Shown here: in pieces, positions 1-22,181 of the stretch | Numbering within the stretch: position 1 is the first letter of the stretch | How the letters are laid out: every line of letters starts with the position of its first letter | Source: Membranipora membranacea | Taxonomy: Eukaryota; Bryozoa; Gymnolaemata; Cheilostomatida; Membraniporidae | Direction of reading: 5' to 3' | Assembly: GCA_914767715.1 (NCBI GenBank) | Contig: OU612069.1 | Coordinates: 7,690,001-7,754,000, forward strand | Length of the DNA stretch: 64,000 nucleotides | Notes under the pieces: model-generated | What the model was told of the DNA's origin: nothing | Seen by the model: only the letters and a program-made list of their open reading frames with translations | The model's database searches: none | Position numbers and translations under genes: made by a program

Positions 1-174
1 TGTGAACTATACATGTACCTTTTTGCTGTGGCACAGATTTAATATGATACACTAATGGCGGGGAATGTTCATTGTGAGAAGAGTTATCTTTCGTTTTTGC
101 CAATGGAAATTAAGTTAAGATGTTGTTATTTGTGAAATTATTCAAATCTTTCAATGAAGACGTGCAGATGGACA

Positions 175-380
175 ACACGTTGATATCGATACTACATTAT
201 TATCATGTGTATCTATGATCGTTAGAGTCTATTCAGTGTGAGTACCTAACATGTACCTGCACCTAATTAATAGAAGGTCATCACACCAAATTCCTTGTAA
301 TGGTTCTCATGCTAAGTGAATAAGATCACTCTCTATCGCTCTGAGATATACATGCAGTATTATATCACTGCTCAGTGCGC
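175..380 (+). mobile_element. MITE family 1, copy 1
   Basis: About 205 bp, degenerate. Shares GTGTATCT.TGATCGTTAGAGTC, CACACCAAATTCCTTGTAAT and the terminal GATATACATGCA..TATATCA with the other seven copies. Same orientation as all others in this window. Confidence 0.7.
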
Positions 381-742
381 TGATTAATTATGTCCCTCTA
401 TTTTAATTTCTTTTGGCACTCTACGGACAAAATATCCATTAGAAATGGTAGTTGCCAATAAAAATGATCAAGAAAAGTTCCCGTTCCCAATATTAATAAC
501 TCTCCCGATCAACTCTGGAAATATCAGGAATGAGCAAAGCATTACAAACACAAAAATTCCATCCCTTGACTTTTAAACAAATTCATCCTTGTTTTGTGAA
601 CTATGCATGCACCTTTTCGCTGTTTAGCACATATTTGATAAGACTCCCAACAGGCTGAGAACGATCACAATGAAAGGAGCTATTTTTCAATTTTCCCCAT
701 TATTCAAATCCTCCAATGAAGACTTGACATGCAAATGGACAA

Positions 743-960
743 CACACTGACATCCCGACTACACTATTATCATGTGTATCTCTGATCGTTAGAGTCAATT
801 TATTATGAGTGCCTCGCATGTATCCATCCTTAATTAGTACAACTGAACTCGGGTCGTCACACCGAATTCCTTGTAATGGTACTCGCGCTAAGTGAAATAA
901 TTCACTTGCTAATGATCAGAGATATACATGTATGTACATGCAATAGTATATCAAGTGAAC
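743..960 (+). mobile_element. MITE family 1, copy 2
   Basis: Starts CACACTGACATC and contains TCTCTGATCGTTAGAGTCAA and CACACCGAATTCCTTGTAA. The right end is degenerate. Confidence 0.75.
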
Positions 961-998
961 TTGAGACGCAGTGATGGACAAGCTTATTTCACCGTTAA

Positions 999-1175
999 TA
1001 CAGTGCAGTTCACTTAATTCAAACCTCTGGGGACCACCAAAATTTGTTCTAATTAAGCAAGTAAGAATTATGTGAAATTAGAATGCATTGAGATCTGGCT
1101 GAAGGGACCAAATTTCCTTGTATGAACTAACAGGAATTTTGAATTATCAAGTTTAAATTAACCAGTTTACACTGA
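999..1175 (+). mobile_element. MITE family 2 copy, ends next to Smad splice acceptor
   Basis: About 177 bp. The left end TACAGTGCAGTTCACTTAAT and the right end ..TTAACCAGTTTACACTGAA are inverted repeats. A TA at the border fits Tc1/mariner-type insertion (inference). The right end lies about 13 bp before the acceptor of the Smad exon at 1189. Confidence 0.8.
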
Positions 1176-1188
1176 ATATTCGTTTTAG

Positions 1189-12609
<11,421 letters not shown>

Positions 12610-12610
<1 letters not shown>

Positions 12611-13430
12611 ACAAGTAGTTGTACTACTACTACCACCACCGCACCACCACCACAGCACCACCACCACCGCAGGCTGAACATTTTCATCGGATTTTAAACT
12701 TGCCCCACTCAATTGTTAGCGTCTGTAATTTAATATATCTGTCTAAAAATTTTGGTAAACTGAATCGTCGCCATCAATTGCCTCACTATTAGAGTAATAT
12801 TCACAAGTTTACTCAGCAGTACCATAAATCAGTGAGTGATATAAGAACGAGAAGTTGGCAGTAGTCAAAAGACCTTTTCCTACCGAACATTCATATTACC
12901 ACGATGCCTATCTTTATTTTAGATTCAAGTCCAGGGTCTTATGAAAGTTTGCTCCGCTCATCAATGGTTCCCTATCACCACTCATCAAGGCTCATCATCA
13001 AACTCAACAACGGTATAATATTGTATCAACTGCACTTCAATAACTTACTGGCTCACTGGTCACTGATCACTAGGATAAGTCATTGGTTATAGTCACTGGT
13101 CACTAGTATTTATCACTGGTAAAAGTCACTTGTTGCTGGCACCAGTCACTAGTATTAGTCATTGGTTGCTAGTAATAGTCACTGCTCACTAGTATTATAG
13201 TAACCTGCACTGATTATATCAGTGCCAAAAGTCACTGGCAAACATTAGGGGTTAGTAGCTTGTCACTAGAAATTGGTATGACAGTACTAGTTGTCAGTTC
13301 TTTTTCACATTTAAACACTAGCGACAACGCACTGGTACATGAGTTAAGTTCGTCACTGCTCACTACAAATAGTAACCGGTGACTAGTAGCTAGTAACTGG
13401 TAAACTGGTGACTCATAATCGGTTTTATAC
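12610..13430. repeat. Degenerate low-complexity tail of the array: CACCAC tract and CACTGGT/CACTAGT motifs
   Basis: 12625-12670 is a (CAC)n-rich tract. 13020-13420 holds many imperfect copies of CACTGGT, CACTAGT and AGTCACT at irregular spacing. The open frames at 12904 and 13232 are by-products of this composition. Confidence 0.6.
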
Positions 13431-14738
13431 ATGCTATATCAGATATTGAGGCATCGAAAGTGCCAGCTATTTTATATAAACCACGACTTTAAATGTAAAA
13501 CGTTGTATATTATTGTTTTCAACTCTGTTTATGCGATCTCATGCTGGTGAAAGAATCGTATAGGGTAACGTTACGTCAAGTTGCCCTAATTCTTATCAAA
13601 ATATTATATATCAACACTATTCATAACTATTATTCTTCTTATTGTTACTCCTTTTGACTTTCATATACAACTCTTGGCTGTGGAAGTAAGCTCATAAGGC
13701 AGCCCACTTTATAACGACGGCTCTATGGATGGTTTTTATAATTTTCTTTGTTACTTTTTTCGCTGCTGTGTCATGTTTTTGTATACCCGAGGTGCTTTTT
13801 CTCATTGTCAATGATTTTTTGCACAACTGAATTTCCGGCACTTTTCACTGTGCGTGTCTATGCGTCTATGGATGGAGAAGGCATTGTATGTTTTTAATGC
13901 AGTGTAGCGGTGTTTTATACGACAGTCAGAAATACGCTCAATGTCCTGGCCTCCCTAAAAAAACTGAAGCACGAGCGGATTTGGATTGACTTTGTTTAAG
14001 TGATGGTCACTGATGAATTTTGATTGCCCCGCTCCACCCGTAATACATCTATGATCGCGCTTTTTCTCCGATGGTTCATGTACACGAAAACTGTCATACA
14101 CACATAACATCTCATTTATTTGCTCCATAATCTTTGTAAATGATTTTTATTCGATTTAATCTGCGGCAGCATGACATGACATTTTCATGATAGATTTGAT
14201 GTGATGTGAAATGGTTTATATGATTCAGAATGATGCCGGGCTTAAACGCTGTCTCATGTGTCTCATGAACAAAACAGGCTCTCTACCCGTGGGTTTTTTC
14301 TATCATTATTATCATAAAATTGTGTTATAAACATTTTCTGACATTTTATCATTTTTTTATCATCATTTAGCATAACAAAAATAAAACAGTTTTAAACGAC
14401 AGAATGTAACATTTGATTTTTATTTGCTTCAAGTATATATCAATTTTTAAATATCAAACACAAATCTCCACACTAAAATTTCTTGTTATTAATTGGTGTG
14501 AAATAGCTGTATTGCAGGTGTCATAGTTTTTCCTTGAGGGCTTTGAAGTTTTGCGGTAAATGATGCCAACAACCCCCGGCCTTCGACCTATTCAGCTATT
14601 CAGGCAACACCGAAACTCGAATTAATTACAGTTTAAGGGTAAAATGTTGACCAATCAGCTCGGTTCGTTATGTTCTTCCTTGGGTTATCCTTAACGGCTA
14701 TCTTCCCCATATGGGAGCTCATTAGGTTGTAGACAATT
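13431..14738. other. Intergenic spacer between the array and the FUN14 gene
   Basis: AT-rich single-copy-looking sequence with no exon that could be supported on either strand. TTTATT at about 14418-14423 reads AATAAA on the minus strand about 315 bp beyond the FUN14 stop and is a candidate poly(A) signal for that gene. Confidence 0.5.
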
Positions 14739-14819
14739 TTATGACATCGCGACTCCCAGTAAGAATCCTCCAATGAATCCCATGCTGACGTGTCTATTTC
14801 TCTCCATAAAATCCAATGC
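14739..14819 (-). CDS. FUN14 gene exon 7 (C-terminal helix and stop)
   Basis: Acceptor cctttttttgcag ends at 14820. Encodes ALDFMERNRHVSMGFIGGF and LLGVAMS, then TAA. The distance from YVQIDW to this helix equals that in FUNDC1, so no exon seems to be missing between exons 6 and 7. Confidence 0.93.
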   Translation of the reverse strand, partial: ALDFMERNRHVSMGFIGGFLLGVAMS

Positions 14820-17800
14820 CTGCAAAAAAAGGATTAAATCAGTGAGTAAATACATTGCCACCTTTTCTATGATTCGGTGACTGATGATACCAGGGAGGGT
14901 GGGAGGGATATCCCACCCCCTGATGCGACCACGTGTCAAAGTGTAGAAAAAGCGGCTAGGTGACTACAAGTTTAGTTAGTTATTATTTCTGCCGACGGTT
15001 GAGGGTCAGGCCGCCTTAAGGCAGCAAAACATGTCATAAAATCTTTTGTCACTACTGATGCTGTAGACTGTACATCAGGGAGTGGACAAGATTGCAATAT
15101 TGCAATGTTAGTAAATAGCCAGGAGTTGTCCACTTTTCTGTCAAGAGCAGATAACTTCAAGGAAATTAATATCTATTTATCTGATTTTTGTATTGCCTCT
15201 CTCTCTCTGTTTAGGGAAGGTTGCTGTTTCGATACTGGCTGTCTGTGATAGATGGGAAGCCTGGGGGCGATAGTCGGAATAAAACTTGTCAATGCGTGTA
15301 AAACAAATACACTTGGGAGAAAACTGGTTTCTCGACATTAGCAATGCTTTGTATATCCCCAAAACAAGCCTGGCCGAGAAAGGTCGCCCTAGGCAGGAGA
15401 ATATAGCAGGATCGAAGAATATTTGATAGACTGACAGAGAGTCTAAATGCTCAGACGGCTCCAATGCCACAAACTCGCATTGGAGCGGTCTGAGCACTTA
15501 GACTATCTGACAGGTGAAGTTGAGAAGCTCACTACTCACGCTAGATACATTGGCATCAGGTGAAGTTCTTGACCTTCGTACATATTGTCTTCCTCTACCT
15601 GCCAAGTCTCTGTGTATCCTACCCCAGTCTATCTGTACATACTCACTGTAGTGTGCAAGCTGTAAAGGCAAAGATCTGACGCTCAGTACTGATAAACTAC
15701 ATGAACATTTACATTTACGATGTGTACTGCAAAGGACTGCAAGCGGCATCAACTAACAGCTCTTGATCATCTGATCTTAAGTTTTGTGGTATGCTAGAGA
15801 AGAGCTCAAAGGAGGAGCAGATGGCCAGTTCCTACAGGATTTATAAAAGGAGGTCAGCAAAGCTCTAGCTAATATCCACACCTCGAGGGAATGTTTGATA
15901 GATGTTGCGTCGATTTAACTCTTATGATAGTCTTGGTTTCCAGAATCAGGATTTAATGAAATTTCCCCTGTATGAATGGCTATCCTTGAAGGTCAATACA
16001 TAGGAGATACATGAGATACACTATGGCTATCTGAGCTCTATTTTTCAGAGATGTACAAGCTTTATAGCACAAAACAAAAAGATCTCAGGCTAGCTATTCT
16101 CAATATCGAGCTCTAATTCAAGTAATATCCAAATACTTATTCATTTTATTGTGTTACAAATGTGATTTATTGGATGATCAGTATTATAGCAACCATTTCT
16201 CATGGCCAATATGTTATGCTGTAACTTCTACCAGGGAGTTTGGGACCATATCTCAAATTCCCTGCTTCTACCAGGATTCGGTCCAACGATTTGGAGCTAT
16301 CTTCTCAATAACATTAACAAACACTCCACACAACAACAAAGCAAAACCCGTCAGCCAATCGAAACAGAACCAAAGTAAAAGCGTATGGGTATATTCAGAA
16401 ATGCGCAATAGTGAGTAGATAACACCACCGAAGCAATATCCAACACAATCAAGAATACAAAATATTGTTGGCCTGAATCCCAGGCTAGTGTTAGGTACTC
16501 ATTTAAAATTGACTCTTGAGATACATCAGGCTAATAGCGTGATCTCGATGTCTGTGAGGAACTGACCTGAAGAGTAAGAAGACCTGCTCCCAGAATAAAA
16601 GCTGCGACCTTACTTATCTTCATAAACAGAACTCCAGCTAGCCTGTCCAAACATAACTCATAGTAGATGGACGGGCATAATGATAGCTTAATTCCACTGC
16701 TGTCACACAGGCAATTTTGTGCTCATTGATTTCTGTACAGCTCAAAACTAATATCTCAGCATTGTCACCTAATGGGCAAATAACTTGCACCAATTGATCA
16801 GGGTATGAAATTACTGTCTTACTAGTTGACAATAATGACATCATCAGCTAGTGCGTAAATTTCATACCCTGATTATATCATCATCTTTGTAGCGGAGACA
16901 GTTATCATCTCTTGGGTACAGGAACTGATACCCGTAGTACTCAAGCCGCACTCTATACCCTTACCAAAAGAGGCAAAGGGGAATCTTTTTTCTGCATATG
17001 GGGTGTGCAAAGTACCAAATGACTGCCGATGCCGGGAATTGAACCTGGACCTCAGGGATCAACATGCAGTAAAAGGAATGGGTATAGGGCCCAGCATGAG
17101 TGCCACAGGTCCCAGTACCTGCAATTGTAAGCTAGAGTGTTGCTAGCGTTGCTAATTTATGAATAGATCTTGAGCTGTAACCGCTAAGTTGGTAACATCC
17201 AAAAAAGGTTAGAGCTGTTTTGTTGATTGGATGGGATTTTGTTTATCGTTTTGGCTCAGTCCTCAATCTAAATCTATCGCCATCTAAACGGTCAGCATAC
17301 TTCAATTAAAAACACCAATGCTTTACTAGAGCAAGCTATCACTATCACATCGCTCAAAATTATCACACACTTGTTCTTTCAATAAGACAATTTCATTCCA
17401 AAATCGCACACTCAGAATGTATATATAAACATCAATGACTGAGCAATTTGGGAACAAGAGCCTGAACAGGTATCACTCAATCTCTGAGTGAGCAATAAGA
17501 TTGCGATTTTGGCTGTTCTTAATCTAAATCAATCGTCATCTTAACAGTCAGCGCACTTACCATCCAGTGCCGGATCCGACAGTGAACTGACTAGGCATCG
17601 AGCTTGGCTCTAGCGCTCCTACCACCACACTGATTATATGTCTGGCTCTGTGGTGGAATGAACTGGAAGCCAACTCATCTTCTTCTGACGTAGACGCTGA
17701 CCTTAAATAACTCTCTATTATAGCTTCTAACGCTGACGGTGTTGTATCTTCTTCCTACTGTCAAAAAATTGAACCTGCTTTGCGATAAGAAATGCTGCTC

Positions 17801-20800
17801 ACTTAGCTTTACCAACCAGACACTTCCTGACGCAGTAGTAGATCAAATAAAACTTTTTTTAAATTATCATCAATTAGTGTTGGTAATGCCAATAATACAG
17901 TTTGGTATAATATGAATATGAACCACATTCCAACAATGCATATTCTGCCAGGAGTACTCATGCAGGTATTTGCATTGTGATACAATCGGTCTGGCACATC
18001 AGAAATGGGGTTGAGATCACTTCTAAATTTGAATACCAAAGAATACATGTTGGCAAAAGTCCCAATCTAATTTGAAAAAAGCTTAAAGAATTATCCAATT
18101 CCCATTATAGACCATACAAAACATATATTATGTACAATGAAACTTTAATCAACAAAATATAAAAAACTCAAACAGAAGAGGCTACTATCTTGGGTCATTG
18201 AAAGCGGCAGATAGGACTTTGTCGCGTTTGGCCAGCAATTAAAAATATAAGACTCGTATGATCAAGGCTCAGCACAGGCCTCATTGATTCCTTTAATTAT
18301 TGCCCAATCACTGATCTATATTTATGGATTAGGGGAACATATCTGACCCTGAACAAGCGTATGGCTTTAAATGTATTGATGCTGGATTGCATTTGTCATC
18401 TTTGATCGGTCTACAAATTCAGAATCCTAAATAGCCAACCTTTGTAACTTTTTGTCAGTTTTTGAAGGTTGTTACTGGGTCGTCAATTAATGCATGTGAA
18501 AGCTACCAGATCACGACACAGATAGCCATGCTATGTATTTCACCACTAATCCATAAATACATATCAATGCCCCCACCTGATAAGCGGCTCGGAGTGTGTT
18601 TCCCGGCAGTGTTTCACTGTCTCTAGTGGTAGACCCCCTGGCGTCATCAATTAGACCTCCTAGCAAGGTGTTTGATCTGTCTGCACTATGACGCTGATCA
18701 TGTAACGTATCATTTAAAGCCTGCTCTGGCATGCTGTCTGCTGACCTGAGGAGTAATATGATTGGATGATTTATTTCTATCAAAAACACAGACGTGTTGC
18801 GAAAAAAAGGTTGCATAATACTCCCACAAGTACAATAAACAAGAAATGGTTAGTGCCTCAAGTTTAATATAGCGTTTGTTATAAGTTGGTTCTCAAAATG
18901 ATATATGATTGGTTGATTTATTTGTATCACAAAAGCAAGTCTTTCAAAGTGATGCACATTGTCTCAAAAATCTGTCCTTGCCCCAGGGACTTCTGTATTT
19001 GTTGTGCCTTTTTTTAAACACTCTTATTGGCAGGCTATTTTGTTCCGATAGCAGAATGTTTTCCTAATAGTGTCGACAAAAAAGGAGGATTAGGAAAAAA
19101 AGTAAGCTTGTGAATGAAGATAATGTAAAATGAACGGCCTTGAACAACTTGAGGGACATTTGTGCTACCTAACATTGGGACCGATGTAGTTTTTTGTGCT
19201 CAAACTCTGCTTGGTTGCTGAAAGTGGCATTTTAATATCAATCACATAATTTAATGCCTCTACCAGCAACCCAGTCAGAGCTCGAGCACCTAAACTAGGA
19301 CAACCAATGAAGGTTTGAGGTTCTAAAAAACCAAGGTTAATGGATTACTGTCTGTTGTTGCCAGAAGTGTCATGAAAAAAATTATTGTATATACAAGAAC
19401 AATTGCTCTTATTTAATAATACGGCTTTGACACTTGAAAGAAGTTACTTTCAATTTGTAGTGACCTGGTATATATATTGGTATGGTTAAGTGTCTTGAGT
19501 GAATCATTCCACTGTGCTAATATGATGTATAATTCATACATCAGATAATCATCTGAGCCTTCTTTTCATGAGAAAAGCCAATGTGTCAGCTTGTATTCTC
19601 CTTCTATTGTTCTCCAATAAAGCTAAGAACAATTACACGGCTACATTCTGATCACTATTTACCATAATCTGTCTGCTACTAATTGAGATGACTGTGTGTG
19701 GCACACACCACAGCCAGGAGCCCTTGTAATAGGTGTTTAATACCTGACACCTTATACCAAGGAGGAACAGCTCGCTTATACTTACCATTTTACAATGGAG
19801 AAGTCTGTTTAATCTGAGGTTGGTAAGTTTATATTCACCAATTCATTAACTGTATTAACCATTCTTGTAACGGGTTAAAGACTACCTTGTTCTTCAATCA
19901 GAACACCTTATTAAATGGCTAAAGTAACATAGTCCTTGTTGGGTCTAATGAACTCTCTCTCCAAGAGCACACTGACATTGAAACTAGAGTCAATTTAGTA
20001 CGAGTACCTAACATGTACCACTACCCGCCCCTTATTAGTAATAGTAAACTCTGGTCGTGACAGCAATTTTTTGTGATGGAAATCATGCTAAGTGAATCAG
20101 TTCACTCTCTCTCAATCAGGGATATACTGGCAATAGTATGAAGTATATCACGTCATCAGTGTGCTCCGAGATGGGGTTAATTGGTGAGTCAGATGTGAGC
20201 AAAACCAGGAATGGTTGATTATAAAAACTGGTGGTCATATCACACTCCGCATCCTGAAGCATGTGCGGCGAAACATTAGTTGCCTAATGGACGAGGCCGC
20301 GACTTCTGCGCCAAGTTGCGCTCTGTTTGCAGGCAGTCTGAGCACACCTGGAAGCCAACCAAACCCCAGTAGTCAATGGACTGCAGTGGGATTTGAACAT
20401 ACAATCTTCAACACTTGCATGCTGAAGGACCACATTCTAACCAACTGAACCACATTATACTCCTATTGTACCTACTCCTACTCCTAATAGAACCCTATGC
20501 CGCGAAATCCTAGGTCTCAAATCACTAGGCCAAGCTGATTATGTAAGGTTTGCTAGTAAGTACTTGGATCAAATTTAATCAAATTGCCTGCATTCGGAGT
20601 TGCTTCCATTCCACTGGTAACACCGCGGGCCGGCCACAGCCTGACCAGTGGAAGGGAGCAACTAGAGTGCAGATAATTTGATTAAACTTCATCTAGTAAG
20701 AACTATATGTTGTAAGTTAGCTATTTAGTTTCAAATTATGAGATTCACACTCCCCCCCCCTGCCTCTAGAACTGTGGTCTGACGACTTACCTCGCTTTAT

Positions 20801-22181
20801 CCAGTGAAGTCTTCACATTGCAGTCATTATCATCGATGGTGGCAAACTCTTTGATTAGCTGGAAGAATCTGGTCTTTTTCTCAGGATCTGCCATTTCAAC
20901 ACAACACAAAAAAGGCGTTATGGAAATAATTGTCCCCAGGTATCACATAAATTTAATTGTATCAAGCTGTGTAAGACGCTCTATGATTAAAATCTACTCC
21001 ATAATCAAATTTTTCCAAAATTAAAAAATCTACATGTAATCAAAGGCAGACTATTGAAACTCAGAGCTAGCTATTCAATTCGATATATTTATTAAAATGA
21101 CAATGCTTTGTAAAGCTTAGTTTGAGTGCTCAAATTCTGTCTGGATAGCTGGTAGTGGCCTTTCATTATCAACGGAGAAAGTGGTTTATAATGAAATGCT
21201 ACTACCAGTTATCCCAACACAGTTTAATCGTTTAAAGTAGGTTGAGCTATGTTATTTCGGGATATTTTTGGGTTCTGATTTTGAGTGGCGGCTCGACCAA
21301 GCATGGGAATTTTGTGCGGTGAATTAACAACTGCCTACCAAACAACATACAGTCAGTTTCTGTCTGCCTTTTTGTCGCAAGGTTTAACCTATGTCATATC
21401 TCAATCTCATGTGTTAAACTGATTGTTGCACTTTCACTTAGACTGGGATTCAGTCCAACAACGTGGAGCTATCTTCTCAGGTTGGGTGTGTCAGTTTGAC
21501 AACAAACACAACATGAGCAGATAACTCCACACAATAATAAACCAAAACCCATCAGCCAATCAAAATAAAATCAAAACATAAGCACATGGGTCCATTTATA
21601 AAGGTACACTAATAGTGATACGTGAGTAGATAACACTACAGACGCAATATCCAACATCACCAATAATACAGGCAAGGCCTCCTTTTTGGCCGGAATCCCA
21701 GGCTAACCTTCACTCAGAATCAGCGCAAAATCTTTGCTCGCTCATTTGTCCTCAAATAGTTCACTAAGTAGATATCACATAGTTTTATCAAACAGTGAGT
21801 GATTCTAAAACTATCACCCGCTCAGCATGAATTTACCAATTATTTATTTTGGCAGATTTCCCTCAGGATTTGTTTCGATTTTGGCAGATTTCCCAGGGAC
21901 CCTCTAAATTTTCTATCGAGACCCCCAGATTTCCCACGGGATTTCCCTCGATTTTGGCAGTTTTCACGTGTGAGAGCCCCTGGAGTTTCAATTCAGTGTC
22001 ACTTCTGTTATCGCTTACCCTGAGATTTGATGATTCTTTCGTACGCAGTCCGTAGGTCTTCAAAGTCAGAATGGCAGCTAAACTTAGTAACAGATGTCAA
22101 GGAGCATGATGACGATGGGCTTTTTCTTCTTGTGGGCGCCTTTCTGGTTTGTGTTGAAGTTTTCTTCTTCAGTTTTGGCAT
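14739..22181 (-). CDS. FUN14-domain protein (FUNDC-like) with a long N-terminal extension
   Basis: Seven minus-strand exons (22019-22181, 20791-20887, 18577-18745, 17561-17754, 16567-16642, 15540-15659, 14739-14819) total 900 nt and keep frame at every junction, giving 299 residues. The C-terminal third matches the FUN14 family: TGWLAGVLFMKISKVAAF, then LLTLQLAHYSEYVQIDW, then the terminal helix HVSMGFIGGFLLGVAMS. FUN14 proteins are small multi-pass proteins of the mitochondrial outer membrane; FUNDC1 is a mitophagy receptor of about 155 residues (family knowledge). Here the domain starts near residue 199, preceded by a basic start (MPKLKKK), a charged helical region (FEDLRTAYERI.., about residues 43-100) and an acidic Ser-rich stretch (STSEEDELASSS). 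No clear FUNDC1-type LIR motif was found. The N-terminal exons are assigned by frame and splice sites only, not by family match. Confidence 0.85.
15441..15503. repeat. Strong 27-bp hairpin in the last FUN14 intron
   Basis: Arms 15441-15467 (GTCTAAATGCTCAGAC..CCAATGC) and 15477-15503 pair with only two mismatches across a 9-base loop. It lies 37 bp beyond the exon 6 donor on the transcribed strand. A related sequence, GCGGTCTGAGCACTT, occurs at 56706. Confidence 0.85.
15540..15659 (-). CDS. FUN14 gene exon 6 (YVQIDW motif)
   Basis: Acceptor gcctttacag ends at 15660, donor gtgagt starts at 15539. Forty codons in phase 0: LAHYSEYVQIDWGRIHRDL, then a basic stretch. YVQIDW is the hallmark of the family. 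Confidence 0.93.
16200..16505 (+). mobile_element. Short interspersed repeat family 8, copy 1
   Basis: Shares GGAGCTATCTTCTCA, CAAAACCCGTCAGCCAATC, GAGTAGATAACAC and GAATCCCAGGCTA with about 21429-21710. Non-coding; the open frame at 16149 is incidental. Confidence 0.7.
16567..16642 (-). CDS. FUN14 gene exon 5 (first FUN14 membrane segment)
   Basis: Acceptor tgtttggacag ends at 16643, donor gtcagt starts at 16566. Exactly 76 nt, completing the Trp codon and ending in phase 0. Encodes WLAGVLFMKISKVAAFILG and AGLLTLQ, a near-standard FUN14 hydrophobic segment. Confidence 0.92.
16660..16890. mobile_element. Palindromic MITE family 10, copy 1
   Basis: Contains CAGCATTGTCACCTAATGGG, ATCAGGGTATGAAATTA and TTTCATACCCTGAT in inverted arrangement. 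Matches the element at about 32085-32430. Lies just upstream (transcript sense) of FUN14 exon 5. Confidence 0.65.
16920..17130 (-). mobile_element. tRNA-headed SINE remnant
   Basis: On the minus strand the sequence has a B-box-like CCAGGTTCAATTCCCGGCAT. Flanking segments GATACCCGTAGTACTC and GTGGCACTCATGCTGGG (minus strand) suggest a decayed element. The A box is not clear. Confidence 0.45.
17300..17545. mobile_element. MITE family 9, eroded copy
   Basis: TATCACTATCACATCGCTCA, CACTCAGAATGTATATATAA and CTCTGAGTGAGCAATA match, in inverted sense, the intact copy at 31787-32037. It ends about 15 bp from the donor of FUN14 exon 4. Confidence 0.65.
17561..17754 (-). CDS. FUN14 gene exon 4 (acidic linker and start of FUN14 domain)
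   Basis: Acceptor gacagtag ends at 17755; using the upstream CAG instead would add an in-frame TAG. Donor gtaagt starts at 17560. Reads EEDTTPSALEAIIESYL, an STSEEDE patch, FHHRARHIISVVVG, and ends at QFTVGSGTG, aligned with the QIVMGGVTGW region recalled from FUNDC1. Confidence 0.8.
18300..18570. mobile_element. MITE family 7 copy abutting a splice donor
   Basis: The end segments TATATTTATGGATTAGGGG and CTAATCCATAAATACATAT are inverted repeats. Inside is CATATCTGACCCTGAACAAG, shared with about 34040-34360 and 44925-45130. Its end lies within about 7 bp of the FUN14 exon 3 donor. Confidence 0.75.
18577..18745 (-). CDS. FUN14 gene exon 3
   Basis: Acceptor attactcctcag ends at 18746, donor gtgggg starts at 18576. 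Reads RSADSMPEQALNDTLHDQ, then TLLGGLIDDARG, ending LRAAYQ in phase 0. Polar and probably disordered or helical. A MITE (about 18300-18570) abuts the donor side. Confidence 0.75.
19190..19310. repeat. Palindromic repeat (GTGCTCAAACTCTG type)
   Basis: Arms GTGCTCAAACTCTGCTTGGT and CCAGTCAGAGCTCGAGCAC are partly complementary, as are TTGCTGAAAGTGGCATTTTA and ATGCCTCTACCAGCAA. Related palindromes lie at 21118-21240 and 61780-61880. Confidence 0.55.
19968..20163 (+). mobile_element. MITE family 1, internally deleted copy
   Basis: Starts CACACTGACATTG, lacks the segment with the GTGTATCTCTGATC arm, and ends TCATCAGTGTG. In the FUN14 gene it lies in an intron, antisense to that gene. Confidence 0.7.
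20216..20475 (-). mobile_element. tRNA-derived SINE, same family as 12150-12400
   Basis: On the minus strand: GGAGTAGGAGTAGG, A box TGGTTCAGTTGGTTAGAAT, B box TGTTCAAATCCCACTGCAG, then the body with CCAGGTGTGCTCAGACTGCC and a tail with GCCGCACATG. Head and body order equals the copy in the array. Intronic in the FUN14 gene, sense orientation to it. Confidence 0.85.
20571..20692. mobile_element. Short palindromic MITE
   Basis: Arms TTTAATCAAATTGCCTGCAT..GAGTTGCT and AGCAACTAGAGTGCAGAT..TTGATTAAA, and TTCCACTGGT/ACCAGTGGAA, pair around a GC-rich loop (CCGCGGGCCGGCC). Intronic, FUN14 gene. Confidence 0.75.
20791..20887 (-). CDS. FUN14 gene exon 2
   Basis: Acceptor ..tgaaatggcag ends at 20888, donor gtaagt starts at 20790. 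Joins exon 1 to read KSQDPEKKTRFFQLIKEF, continuing TIDDNDCNVKTSLDKA. An ATG just before the acceptor (20894) could be an alternative start (MADPEKK), so an alternative first exon is possible. Confidence 0.75.
21118..21240. repeat. Palindromic repeat, second copy
   Basis: Arms TGGATAGCTGGTAGTGGCCT and ATGCTACTACCAGTTATCC pair, with TTCATTATCAAC in the left inner arm and GGTTTATAATGAA in the right. Confidence 0.55.
21429..21710 (+). mobile_element. Short interspersed repeat family 8, copy 2
   Basis: CTGGGATTCAGTCCAACAA at the left and GGAATCCCAGGCTA at the right form short inverted ends. Homologous to the copy at 16200. Lies in intron 1 of the FUN14 gene. Confidence 0.7.
21840..21965 (+). repeat. 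Short tandem copies of ATTTTGGCAGATTTCCC
   Basis: Three to four imperfect copies of a 35-50 bp unit built on GATTTTGGCAGATTTCCC between 21840 and 21965, in FUN14 intron 1. The three overlapping open frames here (both strands) are by-products. Confidence 0.6.
22019..22181 (-). CDS. FUN14 gene exon 1 (start codon)
   Basis: ATG at 22181-22179, then MPKLKKKTSTQTRKAPTRRK. Donor gtaagc starts at 22018. Leaves with one base (CAG G). The basic, Ser/Thr-rich start could be disordered. The start is chosen because it is the first ATG of the open frame ending in a consensus donor. Confidence 0.7.

Larger units (their letters stand above)
1..960 (+). repeat. Two diverged direct copies of a 365-385 bp block
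   Basis: Bases 1-385 and about 595-960 are diverged direct repeats. Both start TGTGAACTA..CATG.ACC, continue through ATTATTCAAATC and AATGAAGAC, and end in a copy of the CACACTGA-type MITE. They lie in the Smad intron upstream of exon a. No Smad exon was seen in this stretch. Confidence 0.7.

Noticed and set aside
17809-18048. 79-aa minus-strand frame with a hydrophobic stretch (possible membrane exon)
   Set aside because: Lies between FUN14 exons 3 and 4, but its acceptor phase (1) and donor phase (2) do not fit either neighbour, and both skip it in frame.
20818-21024. 68-aa plus-strand frame
   Set aside because: Antisense shadow of FUN14 exon 2.
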